From positions 11,116,001-11,180,000 of the forward strand of contig OY987306.1 in the NCBI GenBank assembly GCA_963920635.1: 64,000 nucleotides of DNA. The letters are read 5' to 3'. Shown here in pieces: positions 44,584-54,355 of this stretch. The DNA comes from Pseudeuparius sepicola. Its lineage: Eukaryota; Arthropoda; Insecta; Coleoptera; Anthribidae. The translations under genes and the position numbers were made by a program. The notes beneath the pieces were generated by a model. The model did no database searches. It was not told where the DNA came from and was given only the letters and a program-made list of their open reading frames with translations. Every line of letters starts with the position of its first letter. Position 1 is the stretch's first letter.

Positions 44584-45294
44584 TCATACACGCTTCAACT
44601 CCAACCGTACAATTATTTCCTCACCTCTAAAATTTACAGGTTGAGAGTTCTGATCGAGAATATTTACAGTCAAATTATTAATCTCACGCTTTGCAACTGG
44701 CATGTACACCAGATTTTTCGGAGACTCGTCTATAGCGTAACCAGGATCGCTGCTAACTGCAAACTCGTAAATCGTATGAGTTGGTTGATTTTTATAGTAT
44801 GCTCCAGATGTTACGTTACAATCTATGTGTATAGTTCTGACCTTCACGATATTTACAGATATATCAGAAGTATGTAATTGTCCAGACTCTAATAGACTAG
44901 GAGAAAATCCTAACACATGAGCAATAGGGTCTGTTGGTAGAAAATCTACTGTATATTTATCACTGTAAATTTCACACTTTAAAGTACTGTTATTGGCTTT
45001 TATTGAAATTGGATTTTTCTGATCAGACTCCTCCTTTCTTAAAGCGCCAACTATGTACTTTTCTAGGGCCTCAATTTCGTACGAGCCTGTGGGGATTACT
45101 AAACATTTGCGATACCCATCAACATTTATATAATAAAATTTGTTGACACCAACATCTATATTGGGTATACTGTTATATGTGTGAAATCCTAGCAGGGCCA
45201 AACCATACTCAAAATCTGATTCTAAATGTATAGGAATATTAAAGTCAATAGACAGTGTGGAAGTAAATCCGTGTAGTGTGAACAACAGCGACAT
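44584..45294 (-). CDS. Penton-like minor capsid protein (236 aa)
   Basis: The start is ATG 45,294. Polinton penton motifs are visible: LLGFHTYNSIPNI (~34-46), VIPTGSYEIEALEKYI (~66-81) and near the C-terminus PVNFRGEEIIVRLELK. It is a single-jelly-roll protein expected at the capsid fivefold vertices. A TATA box (TATAAAAGGGG on the minus strand) lies 30-36 bp before the ATG. The frame is intact. Confidence 0.88.
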   Translation of the reverse strand: MSLLFTLHGFTSTLSIDFNIPIHLESDFEYGLALLGFHTYNSIPNIDVGVNKFYYINVDGYRKCLVIPTGSYEIEALEKYIVGALRKEESDQKNPISIKANNSTLKCEIYSDKYTVDFLPTDPIAHVLGFSPSLLESGQLHTSDISVNIVKVRTIHIDCNVTSGAYYKNQPTHTIYEFAVSSDPGYAIDESPKNLVYMPVAKREINNLTVNILDQNSQPVNFRGEEIIVRLELKRV

Positions 45295-45323
45295 AATTGA
45301 TGAATTCTCTCCTCAACTACCCC

Positions 45324-45330
45324 TTTTATA
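45324..45330 (-). promoter_or_regulatory. TATA box of the penton gene
   Basis: Minus-strand TATAAAAGGGG lies about 32 bp before ATG 45,294. Confidence 0.55.
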
Positions 45331-45433
45331 GAAAAACTTGAAAACTGTTATTGTTATTGTCTAATTGGTATTCAGAATATTTTCGGCGACTTTTGGGAAC
45401 AAATTAAACACACTTCATATTTTGAAATTTTAT

Positions 45434-45763
45434 TTAGTTTCTTAGGAAGCTTAGACACAAATGACCACAGTTCATCTCGTTATAGTTTTGATAAGAATTG
45501 TTGTTATATTCAACTTCAACCTCATTTCCCAAATATCTGATGAGTTCTTTTGGCGGTTTCAGGTTGCCAAAGCTGTCGAAATACTCGCATTTTCTTCCTC
45601 TCTTGCGATATGCCACCTAATGAGACCCGGAGTTCCTCTGCACATCCAAATTTAAAATGGCCGACTCATTTTTTCTCGGTTTTTTAGGTAGTGTATCTCT
45701 CATATACACACCTCTAAAGTAAGGAATTCCATCGGCATATTTAAGTAAATCTAGGTTGGATAA
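45434..45763 (-). pseudogene. Adenain-like maturation protease, interrupted by TAG
   Basis: Two in-frame pieces are separated by a TAG at 45,617-45,619. The upstream piece (45,620 to about 45,763) carries YFRGVYMRDTLPKKP and ends in the SH dipeptide that holds the likely catalytic His. The downstream piece carries EYFDSFGNLKPPKEL (acidic partner region) and NCGHLCLSFL, with the likely catalytic Cys in NCG. This is the adenovirus-type cysteine protease of Polintons, which matures virion proteins. No in-frame ATG lies before the conserved N-terminus; a frameshift or lost start is possible. It overlaps the end of the PLA2 gene by about 20 bp. Confidence 0.85.
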
Positions 45764-46547
45764 AGGTCTGTTGGGCGGCTTCAATAGTTTTTTTCTTTAA
45801 AAAAAGACCGAACCCACGTTTATTTTTCCGCAAATAGAGTCCAGAACCGACGATCTTCATAGATTGCTTTCCATTCTCCATCAGCTTTTTTGTATTATTT
45901 ACGTCAATTATTGTTTTGGCTATACTGCTAGCCCCTCCGGCTATAGAACCAAGGGCCCCTAAAGCAGCCAGTATAGGCAGAAGCGGGAGAAAACCTCCTT
46001 TCTTTTCTTCAAAGGGAATAATTCTAGGTATTCTTAGTTTACTTTTTCCACCCGCTTTTTTTATGTGCACGCGTGCTGCTCTCACGGCTGCTAACGATGA
46101 TTTTTTCAATTTCTTTAGATCATTCAACTCATTGTTAGTAAAAGATTTCTTTAGGGCTTTTTCAACCTTCTTTACAATATCTCTTCTAAACGAAAATGGG
46201 CGTTTCATACCCATACCCAATTCCCTTTTAACTTTCATTGCACTCGTAACGAACCAGGCAGCTGTTTTCTCACCAAATTTGGCGTCTCTTGATTTGACTC
46301 TATCCCAAGCCCGATTTTCCAGTTCCCAATCTGCCTTGCGTCGTTCTTCTAATGATTTGTTTTTACTGTATGCAACATCATGAATTAAGCAAGATTCATC
46401 CAACTTGTTTATGCCAGTATCACCCCTAGAAAGACGTTTTTCTAATTTAGTACCAGGGCCACAATACTGGTATCCCGGAAAATGTAACTCGATCGGTAAT
46501 TTGTCAATTAATGTGTTCAACACTCCACCCCCTTTAACAACCAGCAT
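45741..46547 (-). CDS. Phospholipase A2 domain fused to a pX-like basic/hydrophobic tail (268 aa)
   Basis: Residues 28-33 are the YCGPGT calcium-loop motif and 50-57 hold D.SC..HD with catalytic His56-Asp57, as in parvovirus VP1-type PLA2. The middle is strongly basic. Residues about 184-213 (GGFLPLLPILAALGALGSIA) form a Gly/Ala-rich hydrophobic segment like that of adenovirus pX and adintovirus homologues. The protein is expected in the virion, where PLA2 activity helps breach endosomal membranes and the basic part may bind DNA (family knowledge). TATA box at 46,581; start ATG 46,547; frame intact. Confidence 0.88.
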   Translation of the reverse strand: MLVVKGGGVLNTLIDKLPIELHFPGYQYCGPGTKLEKRLSRGDTGINKLDESCLIHDVAYSKNKSLEERRKADWELENRAWDRVKSRDAKFGEKTAAWFVTSAMKVKRELGMGMKRPFSFRRDIVKKVEKALKKSFTNNELNDLKKLKKSSLAAVRAARVHIKKAGGKSKLRIPRIIPFEEKKGGFLPLLPILAALGALGSIAGGASSIAKTIIDVNNTKKLMENGKQSMKIVGSGLYLRKNKRGFGLFLKKKTIEAAQQTFIQPRFT

Positions 46548-46580
46548 TGGATTGACACAGGTTTATTCAATCACACCCTC

Positions 46581-46588
46581 TTATATAG
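46581..46588 (-). promoter_or_regulatory. TATA box of the PLA2 gene
   Basis: Minus-strand CCTATATAAGAGG lies about 35 bp before ATG 46,547, just inside the right TIR boundary. Confidence 0.55.
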
Positions 46589-46593
46589 GGAAA

Positions 46594-47177
46594 TAAAAAA
46601 CACACAAACAAATAATATTTTTTATTTTCACAACTTTACATTTCTAAACTTTTTAGTTAGTTCATACATAATAATCAAGCGTCTCAGCTCTTCGAGTGCC
46701 TCCATATATCGCCGCAGTCTCTCGCTCATGCTTCAGAAAATATAATATTTGTAGTCTTGCCGACGGGCCCCAAGCTTGTTAAAAAATACCTTTTGTCACC
46801 ATTCAATTCGTCAATTCGCTCTTGAGTTAATTGCTCCGTAAAACGCTGAGGCAGGATGGTCTTGAAGTCGGCAAATTCCACCACTACCTTTTCCCCAAAC
46901 TTGGTATTTATTCTCTTAAAACACTGGATCTCAAATTTTTTATTTACTTCCAAATCTCGAACATTCACCAGATTTTTCACCAGCAAATTGTTTAAACTAT
47001 TTATGAAGGACATGTTGTAAATGATCTGCGTGTCTGATGAGATCTTAGTTGAACCTCTCCTATATAGCTGTTTCAATAGGAGTGGGGAGAGAGTGGGGAG
47101 ACGGGCAAAACCTAGGAGAGTACCAGACCAGACAGGTTTCGACAAGTCTGGTCTGGTGCTCTCTTAGTATCTCTACT
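46594..47177 (-). repeat. Polinton right terminal inverted repeat (584 bp)
   Basis: Inverse of 29,746-30,329, from TAAAAAACACACAAACAAAT to CTTAGTATCTCTACT. It contains the second TIR gene copy. Confidence 0.95.
46726..47013 (-). CDS. Small TIR-encoded protein (95 aa), right copy
   Basis: Same as the gene at 29,910-30,197, read on the minus strand from ATG 47,013, with a TATA box in the mirrored position. It differs at one codon (Ile4 instead of Leu4). Both copies are intact. Confidence 0.75.
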   Translation of the reverse strand: MSFINSLNNLLVKNLVNVRDLEVNKKFEIQCFKRINTKFGEKVVVEFADFKTILPQRFTEQLTQERIDELNGDKRYFLTSLGPVGKTTNIIFSEA

Positions 47178-47183
47178 TGGGGG
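47178..47183. other. Polinton target-site duplication, right (TGGGGG)
   Basis: Exact match to 29,740-29,745, directly abutting the right TIR. Confidence 0.93.
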
Positions 47184-47590
47184 ATTCCATACCTACACGT
47201 AAATTAAACGAAATTATTATCAAAATTTTTGTTGAGTATGTTACAATGTCACATTATAATAATGACATCTGTCAAAAAATGTCCCCTGTATACTTAATCA
47301 CCTCCTGCTGCCTAGACTGGTAAGTGAGAATATTTCCGGAAATTTTTTGAGTTGCCATGACAACGACGCAAAAAACGAGCCTCTGATTGGTCAAAAAAGT
47401 TAGGTATGGAATTTTCATTCGAAGAATTGACTGACATGCACTTTTGCTATGGACTTGCCAATGGCAATAATAAACATGCGTGTAGCGTGTATTGAGACGG
47501 CGGTCATTTCGAACATTTAGTAATTCAATAAATTTCTAATAGCATTACGTTTTTTATTATCGTTTTTTCTTTCGTATTTTGTTAAATAAA
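47184..47590. other. Interior of the outer fold-back, right side
   Basis: About 400 bp between the Polinton and the right outer arm; no gene seen. Confidence 0.4.
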
Positions 47591-48056
47591 GTTTAACTGA
47601 CGTCCACAGATTGCTAGTCTTAAAATGACTGCAGCATTGCCGTTCTTTTAAAATAATTAAGAAACTGCTGCGAATATGGAAAAATACTAAGAGATACTTT
47701 TTGTTAACCATTAAATTCACCACTCAAAACAAACTTAAAAAATGCGATTATACAGGGTACTCATATTTTTCTGAACTAATTAATTTTAGCGGCACCCTGT
47801 ATCTCCGCAACTGGGGGCCTCAGTAGCTTCATATCAACCTTAAGTTTGACAGCTCATGCGCTCATGTGACACGCCAAGTTTGAAGAAAACATCTCGTATA
47901 CTTCTAGAGACACTAAAAAATATGTGTATTTTTCTCTAAACTTCTACGCTCTGTGTAAAAAAAAACTATGGCCCGTAGGGGAAAAAATATATGATATATT
48001 TTCACTCCAAGAATACGCGGTTTCATTTTTGACCATCAGTTCAGTTACACCCTGTA
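47591..48056. repeat. Outer inverted repeat, right arm
   Basis: Inverse of 29,071-29,535; ends CAGTTACACCCTGTA followed by TA. Removing the Polinton and one target copy leaves a fold-back of about 1.55 kb. Confidence 0.8.
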
Positions 48057-49910
48057 TAGAACTAAATTATTACGAAATAAAAATTATCGCCTTACTTTTT
48101 TATACAGGGTGATGATGTAAAAAAATTTTAATCAATCTGGGGAAAAAAATAGCTTAATACAAATCCGAAATTAAAAATATTCAAAAGTCAATCAAAAAAG
48201 AAAAAATATTTTCAGTGTGTTAACGGCACTCACCTGATCAGCTGTTAAGCTCGTTCGTCGAGGTTGCCGACCCCGGGGTGCGGAGTTACCAGTTGCACGT
48301 CATATCATAATTTTTTTTTGTATGTACAGGGTTATTCAAACTCGGCGTCCCAGGCCAGTAGCGGGCAAACGAAAATAGTAAAAAAATTTGCATGTGGGAT
48401 CTTAAATGGGACCAATTGTAGACCAAGTTAAGTTTAAAATTTAAATAAATGACAAACGGCGCCAGGCGCCACGACGCCCGGTTTAATATTTTCTAACGAA
48501 CATACTTTTTTTATTGCACACGTGGATACCTCCATTTTTTCTCTACAACTTTTATTTAAGGCGTTTTGTTTTATCATGGCTTACTTTTATTTTTAAACCG
48601 AAATTTGACTCGTTTTATAGTGAGCTAATAGGCAACCATATGTACACCAAAGTGTCTCAAGGTGCCTACATTCTATATCCCTGGATTTAACTTGACGCGA
48701 AATTGATAACTGACGTATGTCAGTGAGACTAATTTCAGGACTATTTTTTATAAGTTGGCCGCGCTTTTGTCGAAGTGACGTAGATGCGCAGAAGAGTTTA
48801 ATTTTCGTTCTCCTAGCTGGCATACCATTATCTGTTACCTATTCCCAGATATACATAAAATGTATGCAAAATCTAAGGGAATTTATTACCATTTCGATTT
48901 CTCAATGTCAATCAACAGTAACTAATGGGTGCGTAAGAGTAGAGGGAGTTTCCAACGGATCCACGTTGTTCCAGTGGTGCAGTGGCAGACAAGACACAAA
49001 ACTAAGCACACAATGTGCAAATAATCAAGGGGCCCTACATTTACTTTAAGGTAGGAGTAAAACGAATTGTGACTACTTTTTTAACATACCTTGAAGTAAT
49101 TTTATTGACATGAATTATTAGCTGCGGTTGAACAACTATTCACAAAACCAATTCTCCCACTTTCCGAGATGAGTGGAACCAATATATTCGGCGCGGCAGT
49201 GTATGAACTTGCCCTCCCGCATAAGTAATCAAGTAATCAGTAATAATTGAATTACCGGTGCACCTCATGTGCTAAGTATCTGACAGCCAACGCCGCCAGC
49301 GCCCATAGCCAGGGAAATTACGGTAAAAAATAACGAAACCTAGACAAAATTCATAACCGCATTTTTATAATGCCATCACAAAATATTGGTAATAAATGAA
49401 CTCCAGAATTGTTTTTTATACAAAATAAATATACGCGTGTGGGCGTTTTTTAGAAAAATATATTTTCTTGTAATAAAGACAGCATAAATATTAACTGCGA
49501 ATTTTAAGCTGCATTTATTTATTAGTAAGTAAGGTATATAAAGTTGAGATTGATAAATTAAACAGATTACGTTTGCGCAAGTATCCGAATGATGTAAAAA
49601 TGACATTTTGCATAATATTTTGTTGGGCAAAAATATTAACTGCGTTTTTATTATAATTACCTTAAAAATCAAGTATTAGCAGTTTGCTCTGAAATTAAAC
49701 ATATTATTTCGCCGGAAATCGCATTTTAAAGAAATTTAAAGCTGTCTTTGAGAGCAAAATTATTAACTGGCTGATTTTTGTTAAACTTTGTAAGTGGATA
49801 CTAAGTCTTGTTAAATTTGTTGAAATTTAAAAAAAATGGTAACGAAAGTATTTTGAAATGACAAATGACAGTTGACCTACATGCGCCGTAAATAAATGTT
49901 TAATTTCGCT
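48057..49910. other. Intergenic DNA with MITE fragments
   Basis: No gene recognised. TATACAGGGTGATG (48,101) and TGTACAGGGTTATTC (48,325) are termini-like phrases of MITE families. A patch near 48,240-48,300 and one near 49,280-49,310 are GC-richer. Short open frames on both strands (48,593 and 48,717) lack domains. Confidence 0.45.
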
Positions 49911-50114
49911 AGTTAAATAACTGTCGAACGCAAACGTCTTTTTAAAAATAAACGGTTTATTCTCAAAAAGGTAACAGCGGTTGCCAAGATCTTAATGGCT
50001 CTCAATGGTCGGTGCAAGACTTATATAAAGTAAAAATGTTTACAATGCAAAAAGGTAATTTTGATTACAGTACAATAATTTTGTGTCGAGTTCGGAAGTT
50101 CTATTCGTGTAACC
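49911..50114 (-). repeat. 3' LTR (204 bp)
   Basis: Starts (plus-strand text) AGTTAAATAACTGTCGAACG and ends GTTCGTGTAACC-like; near-identical to 57,536-57,739. A TATA-like ACTTATATAAAG lies inside at about 50,019. Confidence 0.93.
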
Positions 50115-50127
50115 CCTCCATCCCTTA
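50113..50127 (-). promoter_or_regulatory. Polypurine tract
   Basis: Minus-strand AAGGGATGGAGGGG immediately precedes the 3' LTR; it primes plus-strand DNA synthesis. Confidence 0.7.
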
Positions 50128-51700
50128 GACGGCTACTGAAGGGTCGTAGATAACTGAAGTAGGCGAAGTTTGTATGTTCTTTATTCGTGGTAAAATAAAT
50201 TGTTCGTAGAGTTGACGGCCGAAGTATAATGAAATAACCAATATGATGATTGTTAGAAGGATCCATTGAATCCATTTAGAATTCGTGCTTGTATTGATAT
50301 CTTCTATGAAGAGCGGGTTTATTGCGTCGACATTTTCTTTAAGTTGGCGGAGATTTTTGAGTGGAACGTCATTTAGTACTAATTTTGGAAGATGCTTCTT
50401 GTCGTGATTTTCGGCAGGTTTCGTAATGTCTGGAAGGACGAGTGGGTGTGATTTCGTTGTAGGATCTTGATTTCCATAAATTTTGTTATTAATTATTATT
50501 GTACAGTTTCTTGGAATTTTTATTAACTGTATCCCTTGGATTTGGATGGCTTTGAAGTCCTGGTGGTTGCAATTAATTTGTAATTTTACTTGGTGAGTAG
50601 CAATTACTATTAGATATTCTTCGTCAATTTTTTCAATTGTTTCGTGCGGTGGCTTGATGTCTGTTGGTTGGCAGAAGTTTTCTTTTCCATTGATGAGGGT
50701 CGAGATGCAATCCATTTCTGGACGGGTGGTAAGGGACTCGTAGAGGGACACGAAGGTTCCATTGATGCTTTCACAGGGTGTATCCATGTATTGATAGTTT
50801 TCTTCACTTAGAGCCAAGAAGGGTTTGGGCGGAAGGATAATTGAATTGTTTTTTGTAGGAATAGGTATTAGGTGAAAATATTGGAATGTTATAGGATCGA
50901 TAATAGGGAGTTCCAAAGCAAAGATCAATTGATTATTGACAAAATAACAATTAATCTTTATTATAGAATACCAATCAAATGTATTTATTTTTAATAATTC
51001 TTTTCGTGAATAAAATTTTGAAAGTTGTTTAAAAATATCTTCCAAGTCTTTAATTGTCAAAATATCTGGATGTGCGGTATGTAATCGAGCAAAAGTCACT
51101 GCGTTCTCAATATTGTCTAAGAAAGTTATAATTAAATTGCAATTTACGAAGATTTGGTTAAGAATGGACAAATATATAGTGTATCTAAAGAAAATGTCTG
51201 TTTCTCGATTTAGTAATTCGCCTTATCTATCGAAATAATCCATAATCTTTTGTTGATTGTGAACAATGGAATTAATGGTTTTATCTTAGTTATCGGTAAG
51301 TTTTTTAAACAATGAAATTTGCCTATTGACTTCAGTTACTATTTTCTGTTGATTTTTTTTCTAATGTTGTAATTGCTTTGTCATAGCGTTCGCCGTCAGT
51401 GGCGTCGAGTGTGCCGCTAAACCATTTATTAATTGTACCTGCAAAATTGAATAGTCCTCGTTTTGTTCTTTTATTCTTAAATATTACATTTGAAAATTTA
51501 GAATCGATTTCGGAAAATAATGGTTTTAGGTTATCGTAATTATTTCTCACACTTGCGGTGAAAATAAATTCCGTTTCTTTAAAAATAGAAGCTTTTAGAT
51601 CGTTAAAAGAAGCCTTAAGATTGTTAATTTGCGTTTTTAGTCTAATTTTACGTAATGCAAAAAGGTATGTTTTCTTGCTATAAGGTTAGTAGTTCCTAAT
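50125..51700 (-). pseudogene. env: Envelope gene (errantivirus/baculovirus F-like), broken
   Basis: The N-terminal part (about 51,332-51,700) includes a furin-type site, KRTKR, directly followed by a fusion-peptide-like GLFNFAGTINKWFSGT, as in errantiviral Env and baculovirus F proteins. A stop at 51,332 and at least one frameshift separate it from the longer part at 50,125-51,171, which ends in a transmembrane helix (WIQWILLTIIILVISLYF) and a cytoplasmic tail. No proper start codon is seen; such env genes are normally spliced. The gene cannot make a full protein. Confidence 0.85.
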
Positions 51701-51747
51701 CTGAACGGGAGGATTCCTGGTGAATTCTCTAAAGAGTATATTTCAGC

Positions 51748-52980
51748 TCAAATGTTTTTACTAGTCCCAGGTTGAGTATAATAGTTATGGTCAGAAACAG
51801 CGTCGTCTTCGTCATTGTGTTCCTGCAAGAGAAGTTTTGTTGTTAATTTCCGTGGTTTGCGTATTATATTTTTATGGACAGTTTTCGATTTTAGTTGCGC
51901 TTTTATTCCTTTATCTGATATTAACTTTTCTTTTTTGTATTTAGGTTTTGTTTTTGATCTGAGATTTGGTTTTATGTACATATCAGAATCTTCGGGGTAT
52001 TCTACCGGTTCTTCATGGGTTTTATTGCGCTTATTTATTATTTTTTCTTTTGAGTTTTCGTTTTTATTATGTATTTGTTCATAAAGAGTTCGTGTCTTGT
52101 TTTTATGATTTTCGACGTAGTCATTTATTAGTATTTCCTCGGTAATATCGAACGGGTCTAATGTATCGATATGTCTATTAATTATTCCGAAAGGCGTATT
52201 TTTGGTAACTGAGTGAATAGAATTGTTATATGCTAAAATTGCGTATAGCATCAACTGGTCAATAAGGCTTGTTTTGTCTTTAACTAAGGCATCTAATATG
52301 TTCCGAAAGTGTTGAGTGTAAGCGTTCTACGGGGCTGTTACTATTTGGATTATATGGGTGGTAAGGTGTGGATTATTTCCATGTAATTTGATAAAATCTT
52401 TTACCATGCTATTATTAAATTCTGTTCCGCCATCTGATATTATTTTACGGGGAAGGCCGTGATGTGTCGCGTACATTAGCAAACAATCTATTGTGTTAAT
52501 TCCATTTGCACCAATAATTTTATATGCTTGTGCGTATCTTGAAAATAGGTCTATTATTGTTAAGAATTTTTGGTTTTCGGTTTGGAAGGTATCTATGTGT
52601 ACGATTTCGAAAGGTTTAGATGGAGTTGGCGTAATTTGAAATTTAATTTTAGGAGGATTTTGGTCATATTTTGAGATTTGACAAGTCTCACAGTTGTTTT
52701 ATTATTTTTCGACATCTGTTTTCATTTTAGGCCAGAAAAATTTCTTTTTAAGAGCTAATTCGGTCTCGTTTATACCACGGTGGCATGTTTTGGTTTCGTG
52801 ATGGTGATGATATTTAATTTTTTGTTGTTGATCGTCGTATTCTTCAATGTCTTCTAGTAGTATGTTACTGCGTATTAATTTGAAAGAAGAGTTTTTGAAA
52901 GTATTTTGGATAGTATTACAAAAGGTATTAATAATTTCGGGGTTCGCAAAATATAAACAATACGTTTTCTTATTTTCCAC
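51748..52980 (-). pseudogene. Pol: integrase, broken
   Basis: The HHCC zinc region begins in 52,702-52,980 (two His in HHHHETKTCHRG; the Cys pair NCETC lies just past two consecutive TAA at about 52,704). Core blocks follow: HIDTFQT (first Asp), ISDGGTEFNN (second Asp) and NSPVERLHSTL (Glu), with frameshifts near 52,330 and 52,260. The C-terminal part (51,748-52,254) is Lys-rich and open. Confidence 0.85.
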
Positions 52981-53042
52981 ATAGGTATTCTTTAATAAAG
53001 GATATAATTTCGTTTTCTAAATTTTGAAGAGGTAATGATACT

Positions 53043-53747
53043 CTAATTCGATATTTTTCTTTGAATGGTTTTTAACCTTAAAACATATTTATGGTTCATT
53101 TTATTATTAGTGGAAATTATAATTTGGTGATTAAAATTATTTACGCATTTTTCAGAGACAGGAATTGTTAAGACGGGGTTTTCTTTAGAACTGTGAATTG
53201 TTTCATTTGTGTCGTCATCATCTGGGAAAGTTTTCTTAGTTTGAGGTCGTTCTTGGATTTGAGGGGGAGGTTGTTCAGGAAGTTGAACGAAGGGTTGTTC
53301 GAAAGGTTGAACAAAAGATTGTTCATGGGGTTGAACAGAAGGGTGTTCGGAAGGTTGAACAAAAGGTTGTTCGAAAAGTTGTTGGAAGGATTGTGCGAAA
53401 GGTTCATCAAAATCGAATGGTAATTCAGGAGGTCTAGGGTTTCTTTGCTCATAAGGGGGCATAACTTGGATATCAGAGATAATATTAATTCTTGGTCTCG
53501 GTCTAGGTTGGGGTTCTAGGATTTCTTGAAGCGTTTCTAAAGGAATTTCAGGTATACCTTCAGGAGGTAGATTTTGCAAGAAGTCATTTATGCCGTTATC
53601 TATATTATCTGGATTGGCTAAGTTTATTTCGATTCGGGAGAGGGCGTCGGCGTTAGTGTTTGCTTTGCCTTTTTTGTAAATGATCTCATAGTCATGTTCC
53701 TCTAGTTTAAGGCGCCATCTAACAAGTCTTGAATTTGGGTCTTTCAA
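53043..53747 (-). pseudogene. Pol: end of RNase H and a Gln/Pro-rich spacer
   Basis: It opens with the RNase H tail DPNSRLVRWRLKLEEHDYEI and NADALSRIE, in a different frame from the preceding RNase H part. A long spacer follows with degenerate (F-x-Q-P) repeats (QSFVQPFEQPFVQ), encoded by ~24-bp tandem repeats at 53,280-53,400. The spacer is unusual for pol. Confidence 0.8.
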
Positions 53748-54106
53748 CGAAAATATCCATGTAATGGTTTATGGTCTGTAAGAATTTTAAATTTTGTTCC
53801 GAATAGATATGGTCGAAAGTGCTTGGTTGCCCAGACAATAGCTAAAAGTTCTTTTTCTATTGTAGAATAGTTACATTCCGAAGGATTTAGTGTTCGAGAG
53901 GCGTATGCAATGGGTCTATCTTGGCCAATTGGTCCTTGAGACAGTATTGCTCCGATTGCAAAATTAGAGGCGTCGGTAGTAAGGTTAAAAGTTTCTGTAA
54001 AGTCTGGATATTGAAGTACGGGATCATTTGTGAGAATATTTTTGCAGTATTCAAAACTTTTTATGAAATTTTCATTATGTAATATTTTTTCTCCTTTTTT
54101 AAGCAT
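53744..54106 (-). pseudogene. Pol: RNase H, first part
   Basis: Shows LTTDASNFAIGAILSQ, IAYASRTLNPSE and STIEKELLAIVWATKHFRPYL, the standard Ty3/gypsy RNase H. It ends by frameshift at LTDHKPLHGYF. Confidence 0.88.
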
Positions 54107-54355
54107 TTCGTAAATGGTTTGGTAAGCTTTGCGAAATCTTTTATAAATTTTCTGTAGTATCCGAGTAATCCTAAAAAGACTTGATTTCTTTAGTTGTTTT
54201 GGGGATAGGAAATTTTAGGATCGCTTCGATTTTACGGGGATTAGGTTTGATTCCGTTTGGGGTTATAACGTGACCTAGGAATTCTACTTCCTTCCTAAGG
54301 AATTCAGATTTGTCTAATTGAACTTTTAATTTTTATTCTCTTAATTTCTGAAAAA

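Larger units (their letters stand above)
29746..47177. mobile_element. Polinton/Maverick (adintovirus-like) element, 17,432 bp
   Basis: It is bounded by 584-bp terminal inverted repeats and 6-bp target duplications. It carries all hallmark Polinton genes: family B DNA polymerase, retroviral-type integrase with chromodomain, FtsK/A32-type packaging ATPase, double-jelly-roll major capsid protein, penton-like minor capsid protein and an adenain-like protease. A PLA2/pX-like virion protein makes it adintovirus-like. The gene set implies a protein-primed replicating virus-like transposon able in principle to form virions. Polymerase and protease each contain one in-frame TAG, so this copy cannot be assumed active. 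Left-half genes are mostly on the plus strand, right-half on the minus strand, converging near 38,150. Confidence 0.97.

Noticed and set aside
45434..45616. Independent 60-aa gene
   Set aside because: It would need a GTG start and consists of the C-terminal half of the adenain-like protease just after an in-frame TAG.
45916..46383. 155-codon plus-strand frame
   Set aside because: Antisense to the PLA2 gene; hydrophobicity mirrors the other strand.
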